Positions 1-9,099 of a stretch of DNA of 64,000 nucleotides are shown here, one piece after another; the first letter of the stretch is position 1, and each line of letters opens with the position of its first letter. A program made the translations under genes and the position numbers. The stretch is from Catalinimonas niigatensis (GTDB taxonomy: Bacteria; Bacteroidota; Bacteroidia; Cytophagales; Cyclobacteriaceae). The notes under the pieces are model-generated. The model was not told where the DNA came from. It saw only the letters and a list, made by a program, of their open reading frames with translations, and made no database searches. The stretch lies in contig NZ_CP119422.1 of NCBI RefSeq assembly GCF_030506285.1, forward strand, positions 248,001 through 312,000. The letters run 5' to 3'.

Positions 1-124
1 CATTTGGAGTTCTGAAAAGTGATTCGGGTGAAAGTAACCCTACTGGCTTCTCCTCCAGATCTGCACAGCTGGCAAAACAGACGACTAGCGCCATAATCCA
101 TGCTTTATTTATTCTATTTTTCAT
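1..124 (-). CDS. SusD/RagB-like outer-membrane lipoprotein, N-terminus only (partial)
   Basis: An open frame begins with ATG at 124 (minus strand) and runs off the left edge, giving 41 residues. It opens with a short basic stretch, a hydrophobic segment and a lipobox (FASC, Cys at about residue 20), then acidic residues followed by PVGLLSPESLF, the pattern of mature SusD/RagB proteins, where a segment like 'P...LSPE.FY/F' follows the lipidated Cys. It starts 22 bp after the stop of the SusC gene, the usual susC-susD order, so it should be the surface lipoprotein that caps that TonB-dependent transporter and binds its ligand. Only the N-terminus is visible; the family call rests on the lipobox, this motif and the gene order. 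Confidence 0.8.
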   Translation of the reverse strand, partial: MKNRINKAWIMALVVCFASCADLEEKPVGLLSPESLFRTPN

Positions 125-146
125 AATTCAATAATTTTAAACGTCT

Positions 147-3100
147 TTAAAATCCGATATTAAGTCCTACAGTATAGGATTTAGCATTAGGATAACTTCC
201 ATAATCCAAACCGAGATTACGGTTTCCGTTTTGCCCTCCCGAAGTCTGATAGTTTACTTCAGGATCATATCCGGGATAATCAGTGAATGTCAGTATATTC
301 TGAGCACTGACGTAAATTCTCAATCTTTCCAGATTCAGCCTGTCCAGCACTGTTTGGGGAAGGGTGTAACCCAAAGCCAAATTTTTCAGACGGATATAAC
401 TGCCATCATAAATCCAGCGGGTAGATACCCGACGCGTACGTCCTGATGAAGCTTTGGGAATATCTGTATTGGTATTGCTGGGTGTCCAGCGGTCTAGCGC
501 TTCCGTAGTCGCATTGTTGATACCGGAGAGCAGATTTAATTCCATTAACGTATAGCTAAGGATATCATTGCCCTGCGAACCCTGGAAGAAAATATTCAAA
601 TCAAAGTTTCTCCATTTGAAATCGTTGTTAAATCCCCAGATAAAATCAGGATTAGGATTACCGATAATTGTTCTGTCATCGCTGTTCAGTGTGCCATCAG
701 GTCCATCGGTCAGGTTACCTTCCTCATCGCGCCCATAGATGTCCATAAATTTCTCTCCACCGGCTTCCTGCTCAAATCCACCGCCGGCTACAAAGTCATC
801 ACCCTCCTGGTACACTCCATCATACATCCATCCAAAGAAAGTACCCACCGCATACCCTTCACGTAAGATCTGGGTATCTCCCAGGCCTACCATATGACCG
901 GGAGCAGAGCTGTAAAAGATATCGTTTCCGTCAGGAAGTGAAAGCACTTTATTCCGGTTGGCAGATACATTCAAATTGGTGGTCCACTGAAACTCACCCG
1001 TCAGATTGCGAGAGGAGATCATGGCTTCCCATCCTTTATTTTCTACTTTACCGAGGTTTTTTAGTTGTTCAGGATAACCGGTATACTGTGGTAAACGAAC
1101 CTCAAACAGCAGATCTGAAGTTACCATGCTATAATAATCCACCGTTAAGTTGATCCTGTCATCCAGAAAACCGATATCTGCACCAATGTCAAATTGCGCA
1201 GTAGTTTCCCAGCTAAGAATTTCGTTGGCTACCTCAGTAGGGCGGGCAGCATTGACTGATTGTCCACCAATCACTGAATATACAGGAGAGAATCTGGCCA
1301 GGGTTTGATAAGGGCCAATGGCTTGGTTTCCGGTCAGACCGTAACTAACCCGCCATTTCCAGAAACTCAGCCAGTTGACATCTTGCATGAACTGCTCTTC
1401 TTTCATGTTCCAGGCCAGTGCCCCGGAAGGGAAGAATGCCCATTTGTTATTTCTGCTAAAATTAGAAGCTCCATCATAACGAGCGTTGAAAGTCAGTAAA
1501 TAACGATCAAGCAATGAATAATTCAAACGCCCATAATATGACGCTATTTGCCATTCGGTAAGGCCGGAATTAGGTGCCTGATAAACTGATCCTGAGCCAA
1601 GTCCCCAGAATGAAAATGAGTCATTGATGAACGACTGGCTTCTTCCTCCCCAGTCTTCTGAAGAAGATGACTGAAAAGAGTAACCTGCCATTACAGATAG
1701 GTTATGAATCTGGCCAAATGACTTGCTATAGGTCAGATAATTCTCATTCAGCAGTAGTGTATTTTTTGATCCGTCTACGCGAGCATCTCCCCCTCCTGCA
1801 TTTCTACCTTCCTGCAAAGTAGTTGGTGAATACCTTCCTCGGCGACCATTGTTGGTGGTTGCTCCGAAAGTTGTCCTGAATTTGAGGTCTTTGAAGATAT
1901 CATATTCTGCGTACACGTTGGCCTGAAAACGATCGTTAACAGACTCATCCTGCAATTGGGTAGCAATCGCATAAGGATTGTCAATCGGGTCGTTCAGGCG
2001 GGCAATCGTAAAAGAGCCATCAGGATTATAGATATTTCTGTCGGGTTCAAATTTGAAAGTAGATGAAACCACTCCGGGAGTAAGTCCACCCGAACCTTCC
2101 TGCGTTCTAACACCATCAGTGGTATTTCTCTGGGCAAAAAGATTTAAGCCCATTCTGAATTTTTCTGAGGCTTTGATGTCAATATTACTGGTCAGTGAAA
2201 AACGATCAAATGCTGAGTTGACAATGACTCCTTTTTGATCAAAGTAAGAACCTGATACATAATAATTGACCGATTCATTGCCACCGGAAAGGGAAAGCTG
2301 GTAATTCTGTATACCTCCGGTCCGGAAGATTTCATCCTGCCAGTCAGTTTCACCATCACCCGGGGCTATGCCGGGTCTGGCTTCCTGAATATAATCTGCA
2401 AACTGATCAGCATTCAGCAGATCCAGGCGATTGATTTCGTTTTGAGCCGAGTAGGACGCATTGAAATCAATCTTCACTTCACCTGACTTTCCTCTTTTGG
2501 TCGTCACCATAATTACTCCATTGGCTCCACGAGAACCATAAATTGCAGTAGCGGAAGCATCTTTTAGTACTTCTATGGATTCTATATCTTCGGGAGGAGG
2601 CAAGGCAGCACCTACAAAACCATCTACCACATAGATGGGATCACTGCTGGCATTGATAGAGGTACCTCCGCGGATTCTTACTTTTAAGCCTGCACCGGGA
2701 GCACCATTATTAGATTGTATGTTGACACCGGCAGCACGTCCCTGCAAAGCCTGGACTGTCCCCTGAGCCGGATAAGCAGTCAGCTCTTCTGATTTTACGG
2801 ACGATACCGATCCGGTAAGGTCACTCTTTTTTACAGTACCATACCCTACTACTACTACTTCAGATAAAGACTGGATATCAGGTGAGAGTGACAGATTGAT
2901 GGTACTTCTGCCATTGATCTGTACTTCCTCCGTTTCGTAGCCTATGGAAGAAAAAACCAAAGTACTCACCTCATCGGCAACTGTAATTCTGTAGTTACCA
3001 TCCATATCTGAAACTGTACCCGTAGTAGTACTCTTGGCCAGAATGTTGACGCCGGGTAGTCCTTCGCCAGTTTCCAGATCAGATACTTTTCCGCTGATGG

Positions 3101-3611
3101 TCTGCTCCATCACCTTAAATCTATCATTGAGTTGTAGAATAGGCTTCAGAGAAGCGGTTTTTTCTACATTAGCCATAGGTTCAGGCATGATCCTGTTCAT
3201 ATTCAGGATCATGGTTTCCTCCTCCTTCTGGCTAAAGATGATAAACAGGTTCTTTCCTACTTTCTCATAAGTAAGATTCAGTGGCTTAAGCACCTGACTT
3301 ACAATTTCATCAATGGCCTCTCCGGACATACTGTCCAGATTATCGTTGACGAATTTGCCTTCTATGGTTGTTCGTACATAGTTGAACTGTATCTGATAAC
3401 GGCTTTCCAGTTCTGTGAGAATCTCTTTAAGTTCTTTTTTATCCTGGTACAATTCACTGGTACCCGAATGTAAGCTTGCCAGTTGCTGTGCATATGCTTC
3501 TTCTACAGGCAGGCAAATTGCGCTTGACAAGAAGATGAACATTACACTCCAAAAAAATTTACGTAAGTCTTTCCACATGATGGAGTATTTTAGGTTAAAC
3601 ATGATTTTCAT
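147..3611 (-). CDS. SusC/RagA-family TonB-dependent transporter with STN domain
   Basis: A protein of up to 1154 residues. In order: signal peptide, an STN domain (about 55-125) that in this family contacts a FecR anti-sigma factor, a carboxypeptidase-regulatory-like beta-sandwich (about 170-245, GLPGVNILAKSTTTGTVSDMDG), the SusC plug (VVVVGYGTVKKSDLTG, with the later AIYGSRGANGVIMVTTKRG), and a C-terminal beta-barrel ending in aromatic residues (VGLNIGF). It should import an oligosaccharide or similar ligand across the outer membrane using TonB energy. ATG codons exist at 3611 and 3578; the second (MWKDLRKFF) gives a more normal signal peptide and leaves room for the hairpin at 3614-3640. 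Downstream of fecR and the ECF sigma gene on the same strand, upstream of susD: a transporter-sensor whose STN domain probably signals ligand occupancy. Substrate unknown. Confidence 0.95.
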   Translation of the reverse strand: MKIMFNLKYSIMWKDLRKFFWSVMFIFLSSAICLPVEEAYAQQLASLHSGTSELYQDKKELKEILTELESRYQIQFNYVRTTIEGKFVNDNLDSMSGEAIDEIVSQVLKPLNLTYEKVGKNLFIIFSQKEEETMILNMNRIMPEPMANVEKTASLKPILQLNDRFKVMEQTISGKVSDLETGEGLPGVNILAKSTTTGTVSDMDGNYRITVADEVSTLVFSSIGYETEEVQINGRSTINLSLSPDIQSLSEVVVVGYGTVKKSDLTGSVSSVKSEELTAYPAQGTVQALQGRAAGVNIQSNNGAPGAGLKVRIRGGTSINASSDPIYVVDGFVGAALPPPEDIESIEVLKDASATAIYGSRGANGVIMVTTKRGKSGEVKIDFNASYSAQNEINRLDLLNADQFADYIQEARPGIAPGDGETDWQDEIFRTGGIQNYQLSLSGGNESVNYYVSGSYFDQKGVIVNSAFDRFSLTSNIDIKASEKFRMGLNLFAQRNTTDGVRTQEGSGGLTPGVVSSTFKFEPDRNIYNPDGSFTIARLNDPIDNPYAIATQLQDESVNDRFQANVYAEYDIFKDLKFRTTFGATTNNGRRGRYSPTTLQEGRNAGGGDARVDGSKNTLLLNENYLTYSKSFGQIHNLSVMAGYSFQSSSSEDWGGRSQSFINDSFSFWGLGSGSVYQAPNSGLTEWQIASYYGRLNYSLLDRYLLTFNARYDGASNFSRNNKWAFFPSGALAWNMKEEQFMQDVNWLSFWKWRVSYGLTGNQAIGPYQTLARFSPVYSVIGGQSVNAARPTEVANEILSWETTAQFDIGADIGFLDDRINLTVDYYSMVTSDLLFEVRLPQYTGYPEQLKNLGKVENKGWEAMISSRNLTGEFQWTTNLNVSANRNKVLSLPDGNDIFYSSAPGHMVGLGDTQILREGYAVGTFFGWMYDGVYQEGDDFVAGGGFEQEAGGEKFMDIYGRDEEGNLTDGPDGTLNSDDRTIIGNPNPDFIWGFNNDFKWRNFDLNIFFQGSQGNDILSYTLMELNLLSGINNATTEALDRWTPSNTNTDIPKASSGRTRRVSTRWIYDGSYIRLKNLALGYTLPQTVLDRLNLERLRIYVSAQNILTFTDYPGYDPEVNYQTSGGQNGNRNLGLDYGSYPNAKSYTVGLNIGF

Positions 3612-3613
3612 AA

Positions 3614-3640
3614 AGCCTTAAATTTTAAAAATTTAAGGCT
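3614..3640 (-). terminator. Hairpin between fecR and susC (attenuator or processing stem)
   Basis: A 10-11 bp inverted repeat (agccttaaat ... atttaaggct) around an A/T-rich loop overlaps the fecR stop codon and ends just before the first ATG of the SusC frame. It has few GC pairs and no clean U tract on the minus strand, so it may be a partial terminator or an mRNA-stabilising stem that separates the low-level regulator transcript from the highly expressed transporter. Confidence 0.45.
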
Positions 3641-4691
3641 GGTGATTTGATTTGATGGTGATGTGCTTTTCATTTCTAATTACCTGCACATCAAAGGTGT
3701 TTTTAATGGTGATAAAAAAAGCTTCTGCATTATTGGCAGGAATGACCCCGCTAAACTTATGCTCCAGGATAGCATCCTGTTCTACACTGATTTCCAGCCC
3801 AAACTGCCGTTCTACATCCTGAATCACATCCGCAATGGAAGCATCCTCATAAATCAGCTGATTATTACGCCATGCTGTTTCTTTTTCAGTATCTGCTTTT
3901 TCTTTAGATACTTTATTGTCGTGATAGGTATACGCCAGCAGTTCTCCCGGCTCCATTTCCACAATCTTTTCTACTACCGATGCATTTTGAAAATCCACCT
4001 TCACTTTACCAGAACTCAGCATGACCTGGGTTTTATCGGCACGCTCATCCACATTAAATTCTGTGCCCAATACCTGTACATCCAGATGATTGGTATGCAC
4101 TGTAAAAGGAGTATGTGCCTGCTGATGAGTAACTGAGAAAAAAGCTTCTCCTTTCAACCAGACTTCTCTTTGATCTTTGTCCCAATTACGTTTATAGGTG
4201 ATGCTGGAATTGGCATTCAGATTAACGATTGACGCATCCGGCAATACTACAGACCGCAATTCGCCGTAGGCTGTGGTAATGGTGATGTCCTGAAAAAAAT
4301 TGGTGTAGGTGTACCAGAATACGCAGCCAAACAGCACTATTGCTGAAATGGAAGCCGCCACCCTGTACATGATTTTTTGCTGGGACGAAGCCTTAGGCTG
4401 AACCCTCATGTGTACAATTTTGCCGGAAGGCAAAGCATTCGTTTGCGGATCGCTTACAGCTTGTTGTATGGCATTCCAGACCGTCTGAAAATCGTCATTC
4501 TCAGGATGATCCTTTTTAAAATGAATCATCAGGATCATTTGCCGTGCCTGACTGACCAGGCTTAGTTTTTCAGGATTTTCACTGAGCCAGGCTTTCCAAA
4601 ATGCAGTGTTTTTTGCATCAGGACTAAGCACCCACTGCTTAAAGTTTTCGTCCAGTGCAAAATCTGTGACATCATACTCAATGTACTTCAT
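3633..4691 (-). CDS. FecR-family anti-sigma factor
   Basis: 352 residues. A cytoplasmic N-terminal part (about 1-105, with a WKAWLSENPEK segment typical of DUF4880-like anti-sigma regions), one membrane span (about 108-130, MYRVAASISAIVLFGCVFWYTY), a periplasmic FecR domain (about 135-235, ITTAYGELRSVVLPDASIVNLNANS and the WLKGEAFFSV motif) and a C-terminal DUF4974-like domain (about 270-350, LIYEDASIADVIQDVERQF). Such proteins hold the partner ECF sigma factor at the inner membrane until the STN domain of a ligand-loaded TonB transporter contacts the periplasmic part. The sigma gene lies 178 bp upstream and the STN-bearing SusC gene 22 bp downstream, so the three parts of the signalling chain are adjacent. 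Confidence 0.95.
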   Translation of the reverse strand: MKYIEYDVTDFALDENFKQWVLSPDAKNTAFWKAWLSENPEKLSLVSQARQMILMIHFKKDHPENDDFQTVWNAIQQAVSDPQTNALPSGKIVHMRVQPKASSQQKIMYRVAASISAIVLFGCVFWYTYTNFFQDITITTAYGELRSVVLPDASIVNLNANSSITYKRNWDKDQREVWLKGEAFFSVTHQQAHTPFTVHTNHLDVQVLGTEFNVDERADKTQVMLSSGKVKVDFQNASVVEKIVEMEPGELLAYTYHDNKVSKEKADTEKETAWRNNQLIYEDASIADVIQDVERQFGLEISVEQDAILEHKFSGVIPANNAEAFFITIKNTFDVQVIRNEKHITIKSNHQP

Positions 4692-4869
4692 AGAAGATAG
4701 CGATAATTCTACTAACTAAAGGGGAAGTACATTGAAACCTTAGCGCCTAAAACGAAAAAAATTAATATTAATATAATTGCATCAACAAATTGAAACTAAT
4801 ACTATTATATTTTTAAAATTTTAATTAAATATATATCAATTTGACAATAAATGAATTGACTTGTTTGTC

Positions 4870-5496
4870 TCAGCAGAAAAAGAAGGGAAGTGCAGAAGAA
4901 ATGATTTTTGGCATATGCTTGCGCATAAAGTGTAGGGCTTTGGAAAAAAGTACATAGGTTGAATCAATGCTCAAAGACATAATGGAGGACACTTCCTGAG
5001 GTGTCATGTTCTCATAATACCTTAAAAAAAGTGCTTCTTTTTGCCGTTTGGGAAGTTTGTTTAAACACGTGACCAATGCTGCTTTTTGTTCATCACTAAT
5101 CTGTAACTGTATTATTTTTTCTTCATGGGGGAGCTCAAAGACAAAATCCAGATATTCCTGTTGAGAAGATTGTGTAAGCTTATTTTTTTTGATTTCTTCT
5201 ACTATCTTTCTTCTCAAGGCTTTAAATAAATAATACTTGATTGAAGTTGTGGCAGAAAGTGTCTTTCGTTGCTTCCAGATATGGATAAAAAGCTCCTGTA
5301 TACAATCTTTCACCAGATCAGCATCGTGGGTAATCTTCAGCCCATAGTTGTACAGCTTAAAAAAATGCTTCTGGTACATAATAGACAAAGCCTGCTGATT
5401 TCCCAGTCTGAATTCTTCCCAAAGCTGCTGATCATTTTCTGTGAGCGCAGCAGTGGTAGTGTCTTCAATTTTGGAGTAAGTAAGTCTAAGGTTCAT
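4870..5496 (-). CDS. ECF sigma-70 factor (FecI-like, Bacteroidota type)
   Basis: 208 residues, a normal length for this group. Region 2 (about 25-90) contains YQKHFFKLYNYGLKI and DLVKDCIQELFIHIW; region 4 (about 145-200) contains LPKRQKEALFLRYYENMTPQEVSSIMSLS, the helix-turn-helix that reads the -35 element. It should direct transcription of the downstream fecR-susC-susD genes. It starts this minus-strand cluster. The 164 bp between it and nagA contain no gene. An AT-rich stretch of 178 bp separates it from fecR. Confidence 0.95.
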   Translation of the reverse strand: MNLRLTYSKIEDTTTAALTENDQQLWEEFRLGNQQALSIMYQKHFFKLYNYGLKITHDADLVKDCIQELFIHIWKQRKTLSATTSIKYYLFKALRRKIVEEIKKNKLTQSSQQEYLDFVFELPHEEKIIQLQISDEQKAALVTCLNKLPKRQKEALFLRYYENMTPQEVSSIMSLSIDSTYVLFSKALHFMRKHMPKIISSALPFFFC

Positions 5497-5660
5497 CGCA
5501 AAAAATTTTGTTCTGAAAAGAGTTAATTTCCAGTTGTGGGCATAATACTACAATTATTCTTCACACACCCTTCCTAAGCTTCATACACTTGTAAGAAAAT
5601 AATGATAATTAAAAAATAATGCCCTTTTTAATCACCATCTCGTTGTTCCTGAATATAAGG

Positions 5661-6851
5661 TTATGCTTCAAAAACTCCTTGTCCGTGTTTAACTACTTTA
5701 ACTACTTTTAACTTTTTTCCGGGATTTATTTGGTAAATGACCAGATCCGCCGTTTGGTTCTCAACAAATCCGTAGCAAGTATTTCCCAGAAAATGAGCTA
5801 CATGGGTAGATGCCATTTTCCAAGCATCGGCAAGGGATGCCAGGTTGTGATCCAGTAAATACTGAATATCTTCCAACAAGCTTTTGGTAGCCCCTGCCAG
5901 TAAATCGGGTGACTTTTTCATCGCCAGCCTTCCCTCCTTTTCCAGTATCACTTCTTCGCCAATATGTGTCTGATATACACCGGCAGCCATTCCCGAAAAA
6001 CAGGTAGCATCGCTCACCAAAAAAGCCTGATTGCCTTTGGTTCTTATCACTACTTTAAGAAAAGCGTCCGGCAAATGAAATCCATCGGCAATAATACTTG
6101 CATAGAGATTATCCTGCGCCAATTGTTCCCAAAGCAAGTTAGGATGGCGGGGAAGCATAAGCGGTACTGCATTTCCCAAGTGCGTAGATAATGTAGCCCC
6201 TGCGCTCACCGCCTCCCTGATTTGTTCCGGGTTCGCATTAGAATGCCCAATGGCCACTAAGATTTCATGCTGACGACATTGACGAATAAATTCCGCGGCA
6301 TTCTCCAATTCCGGAGAAAACGTAAGCAGTCTTACCCGCCCTTTTGCAATTTCCTGACATTTTCTGACCCAGTCCCACTCAGGCGCTTTGAGGTACTGTA
6401 GATTATGAGCTCCTCTGGCACCATCAACTTTGGAGATAAAAGGCCCCTCAAGATGAATGCCGCCCACACAGGCATTCACCAAAGGATAACGTTGACAAGC
6501 TTCACCAATAGTCTGGATGAGCTGATGAATATTGTCATCTGCATTGGTAATGAGGGTAGGAAAAAAAGTAGTCACTCCTTTACTTAACAAATAATGGGTA
6601 GCTGTAAGCAAATCTTCCGGCCTTATTGCGGTATCATTAAAATCTATCCCATCAATACCATTGATTTGTAAATCAATCAATCCAGGGCCTATGAATGGTA
6701 AGTTTTGAGCTGGATTTTCAATCTGCTTTACCTTGTTAATAAGGTCTTTCAAAAACTCCAGTCTTACTGCTTTACCGCTAATACAGTTAATTCCTTCAAC
6801 ACTTTTCACTATAGTAGGATGTTTGTTACTGATCTTAATAGATTTCACCAA
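5661..6851 (-). CDS. nagA: N-acetylglucosamine-6-phosphate deacetylase
   Basis: 396 residues, normal for NagA. The amidohydrolase fold is shown by PGLIDLQINGIDGIDF (start of the barrel), the metal/substrate motif GGIHLEGPFIS, the histidines in IGHSNANPEQ and STHLGNAV, and the catalytic Asp in LVSDATCFSG. It would remove acetate from GlcNAc-6-phosphate in the cytoplasm to give GlcN-6-phosphate. It overlaps the nagB-like gene by 17 bp and is the last gene of the long catabolic operon. The end motif TADLVIYQINPGKKL matches the usual C-terminal strand. No sugar kinase is seen nearby, so the phosphorylated substrate must come from elsewhere. Confidence 0.93.
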   Translation of the reverse strand: MVKSIKISNKHPTIVKSVEGINCISGKAVRLEFLKDLINKVKQIENPAQNLPFIGPGLIDLQINGIDGIDFNDTAIRPEDLLTATHYLLSKGVTTFFPTLITNADDNIHQLIQTIGEACQRYPLVNACVGGIHLEGPFISKVDGARGAHNLQYLKAPEWDWVRKCQEIAKGRVRLLTFSPELENAAEFIRQCRQHEILVAIGHSNANPEQIREAVSAGATLSTHLGNAVPLMLPRHPNLLWEQLAQDNLYASIIADGFHLPDAFLKVVIRTKGNQAFLVSDATCFSGMAAGVYQTHIGEEVILEKEGRLAMKKSPDLLAGATKSLLEDIQYLLDHNLASLADAWKMASTHVAHFLGNTCYGFVENQTADLVIYQINPGKKLKVVKVVKHGQGVFEA

Positions 6852-7608
6852 ATGATTCTATGTCAAGAAACAGGCTACAGTGGGAGTGATTTTTGAGTAT
6901 AGTAGCCGGACATAAAGTTGAAATTTCCTGATGGATGGTCTTGGCTACTGCTTCTCGCTTACTTTTTCCTGGCACCACACAAAAAAGGTGATTTCCCTGC
7001 ATAAGAGTGGGTATGGTTAGTGTAAGTGCTTTCTTTGGCACCTCATCCAAAGCCGCAAAACAACCATCATTGACCTGTTGCTGTCTGCAGGCATGGTCTA
7101 GATCCACTACTTTAATAATTTCAGGATCATTAAAATTCGCTACCGGAGGATCATTAAAAGCAATATGTCCGTTCTCGCCTATGCCCAGGCATACAATATC
7201 AATAGGTTTTTCTGAAATCAGCGCTGCATATCGCTTACATTCCGCATCCAAATCCTTATTGCCTGCAATAAGATGTACCGATTTGAAATTCACCCGATCA
7301 AACAGATGCGTTTTCAGAAAATTGGCGAAAAGTTGAGGAGCTTCAGAGGGCAAACCAATATATTCATCCATATGAAATGCCGTAATCTTATTCCACGGAA
7401 TACGGGTAGATTGCCTCAGGTAATCCAACACTTCATTTTGCGAAGGCGCAGCAGCAAAAATTATCCGGATTTCTGCTTGTTGGGCTAACAATTCCAGGAT
7501 TTTTGCTTCAACTGCTTTGCCAGCGGCATCTCCCATTGCCTTGCGGGAAGTAAACACCTGCACTTGCATCCGCTCTGCTGTAAAACTTTTAATCATGTCG
7601 TTCATCAT
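6835..7608 (-). CDS. nagB: Glucosamine-6-phosphate deaminase/isomerase (NagB family)
   Basis: 257 residues. The family signature is clear: FAAAPSQNEVLDYL (phosphate loop, usually ATGSTP), FHMDEY with Asp81 (ring-opening base region), and LGIGENGHIAFNDPP (about 141-155) with His148. It would convert GlcN-6-phosphate to fructose-6-phosphate and ammonia. The phosphate-loop sequence departs from the classical ATGxTP, a feature of the NagB-like subgroup found in mixed sugar operons, so the exact substrate is less certain than the fold. The 3' end overlaps nagA by 17 bp and the 5' end overlaps the symporter gene by 20 bp, which indicates translational coupling. Confidence 0.85.
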   Translation of the reverse strand: MMNDMIKSFTAERMQVQVFTSRKAMGDAAGKAVEAKILELLAQQAEIRIIFAAAPSQNEVLDYLRQSTRIPWNKITAFHMDEYIGLPSEAPQLFANFLKTHLFDRVNFKSVHLIAGNKDLDAECKRYAALISEKPIDIVCLGIGENGHIAFNDPPVANFNDPEIIKVVDLDHACRQQQVNDGCFAALDEVPKKALTLTIPTLMQGNHLFCVVPGKSKREAVAKTIHQEISTLCPATILKNHSHCSLFLDIESFGEIY

Positions 7609-9073
7609 ACTTTTTTTGAAGAGATGCCAATAATTCTTTTACATGTTCCGGAACCATATTGCGATCTATAAAACCCACACTCACGTAGACGAAGAGAGAA
7701 ACCAATAAGGGCAGTGCTATCTCCAAAGCCATGCTTCCTATATCCGTATTTTTAGTAATGATAAAAGTGATTAGTCCGGCGATAATAGAGGAAATTGCTG
7801 CCCTGGGGCCACAGCTTTGGAAAGCAGGGATTATGCCTAATAACATGGGCACCGCAATAGGTCCCAGTAAGGCACCAAACCAGGTGACAATTAATCCCAG
7901 TACTCCTCCGAACTGCTCTTGCTGTAAAGCTACGGCTATGGTCAGAAAGGTAAAGATAAAGGTAGTAATTCTGGCAGTTAGCAGGGCATTTCTTTCATTT
8001 TTGAACCTGGTAGAAAATACCGGAAGTATATCACGGGTAATGACAGCAGAGATCGTATTGACATCGGACGAAGTCATGGACATGGTATTGGCAAATAAGG
8101 AGGCAATGACCAGACCAATCAGCCCTGCCGGAAGCAGATTAAGGGTGAGTGCAGCATAGGATTGTGAAGGATTTTCCATGCCAGGTAAAATCACCGGAGC
8201 TGCCCACATGGGGAAAAACAAAATCAAAGGCCAAACTAAATAGAGTATACCGGATAACATTGCTGCTTTGGAAGCCTGCCGTTCACTGGGAGAAGAAATA
8301 TAGCGGGTGGCCAGATTCCAGTTTCCTCCGTTATAGCTTAAAAAGTTGATAAACAAAAAGGTCAGGGCGAAGCCCACGGTATAAGGATCGTTGAATAATT
8401 GACTGTTACCTTCCGGAAGTTGATCCCATAGGCCAGTGATAGAACTGAGTCCACCCAGCCGGTCTACTACCACCACAAACATGATCACTCCAGCCACAAT
8501 CTGTACGATAAATTGGGTGAAGTCCGTAATGATGACCGCCCAAAGTCCTCCAAAAGTAATATAGATCAGTGAGATTCCTCCTGAAATCAAAATGCCTGTG
8601 TTCAGCGATAGCCCTGTAAATCCCTGGAGAAGGATGGCGATGGCTGCCCACTTGGCACCTACGTCAAATAATTTAAGGATTACCCCACTCCAGGCCATGA
8701 TCTGCTGAGTGAGAATATTATAGCGATTTGCCAGATATTCCAGAGGAGATTGTATCCGGTATCTTTTTCTCAAGCGAACCCAGAATACCGGAAAGATCCT
8801 TGCACTGATGAGGATGGAAAAGCCGATGGTAAAAGCCCACCAGATGTACAGGGAAAATCCATGTGTATAAGCCAATGCTGCATAAGCGACAAAGACTGCT
8901 CCACTATAACCCGATACATGGTGAGAGATTCCCGATAGCCACCAGGGCAAATTTCCTCCTGCCACAAAATAGTCTTCTGCACTCTTATTTTTGAAGTAAG
9001 ACCAGAAGCCAATCAGAAGCATGCTCAGAAAAAATAAGCCAATGACTATCAGATCAATGTTACTTAAGCCCAT
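7589..9073 (-). CDS. Sodium:solute symporter (SSS family)
   Basis: 494 residues with about 13 predicted membrane segments. Typical features are the N-terminal FWSYFKNKSAEDYFVAGGNLPWWLSGISHHVSGYSG stretch (positions about 24-58), the GLWAVIITDFTQFIVQ segment (about 178) and the conserved loop LFANTMSMTSSDVNTISAVITRDIL (about 328-352). It should carry a sugar, sugar acid or amino sugar across the inner membrane with sodium. SSS members of this type transport sialic acid, glucose/galactose or myo-inositol; the sequence alone does not say which. It overlaps nagB and follows the lyase gene by 26 bp. Confidence 0.93.
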   Translation of the reverse strand: MGLSNIDLIVIGLFFLSMLLIGFWSYFKNKSAEDYFVAGGNLPWWLSGISHHVSGYSGAVFVAYAALAYTHGFSLYIWWAFTIGFSILISARIFPVFWVRLRKRYRIQSPLEYLANRYNILTQQIMAWSGVILKLFDVGAKWAAIAILLQGFTGLSLNTGILISGGISLIYITFGGLWAVIITDFTQFIVQIVAGVIMFVVVVDRLGGLSSITGLWDQLPEGNSQLFNDPYTVGFALTFLFINFLSYNGGNWNLATRYISSPSERQASKAAMLSGILYLVWPLILFFPMWAAPVILPGMENPSQSYAALTLNLLPAGLIGLVIASLFANTMSMTSSDVNTISAVITRDILPVFSTRFKNERNALLTARITTFIFTFLTIAVALQQEQFGGVLGLIVTWFGALLGPIAVPMLLGIIPAFQSCGPRAAISSIIAGLITFIITKNTDIGSMALEIALPLLVSLFVYVSVGFIDRNMVPEHVKELLASLQKKYDERHD

Positions 9074-9099
9074 CTTATTGTTTACAGTAAGTAATCATA

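Noticed and set aside
3663-4136. 157-codon plus-strand frame opposite fecR
   Set aside because: It lies entirely antisense to a clear FecR gene; its residue pattern is the usual shadow of the real frame.
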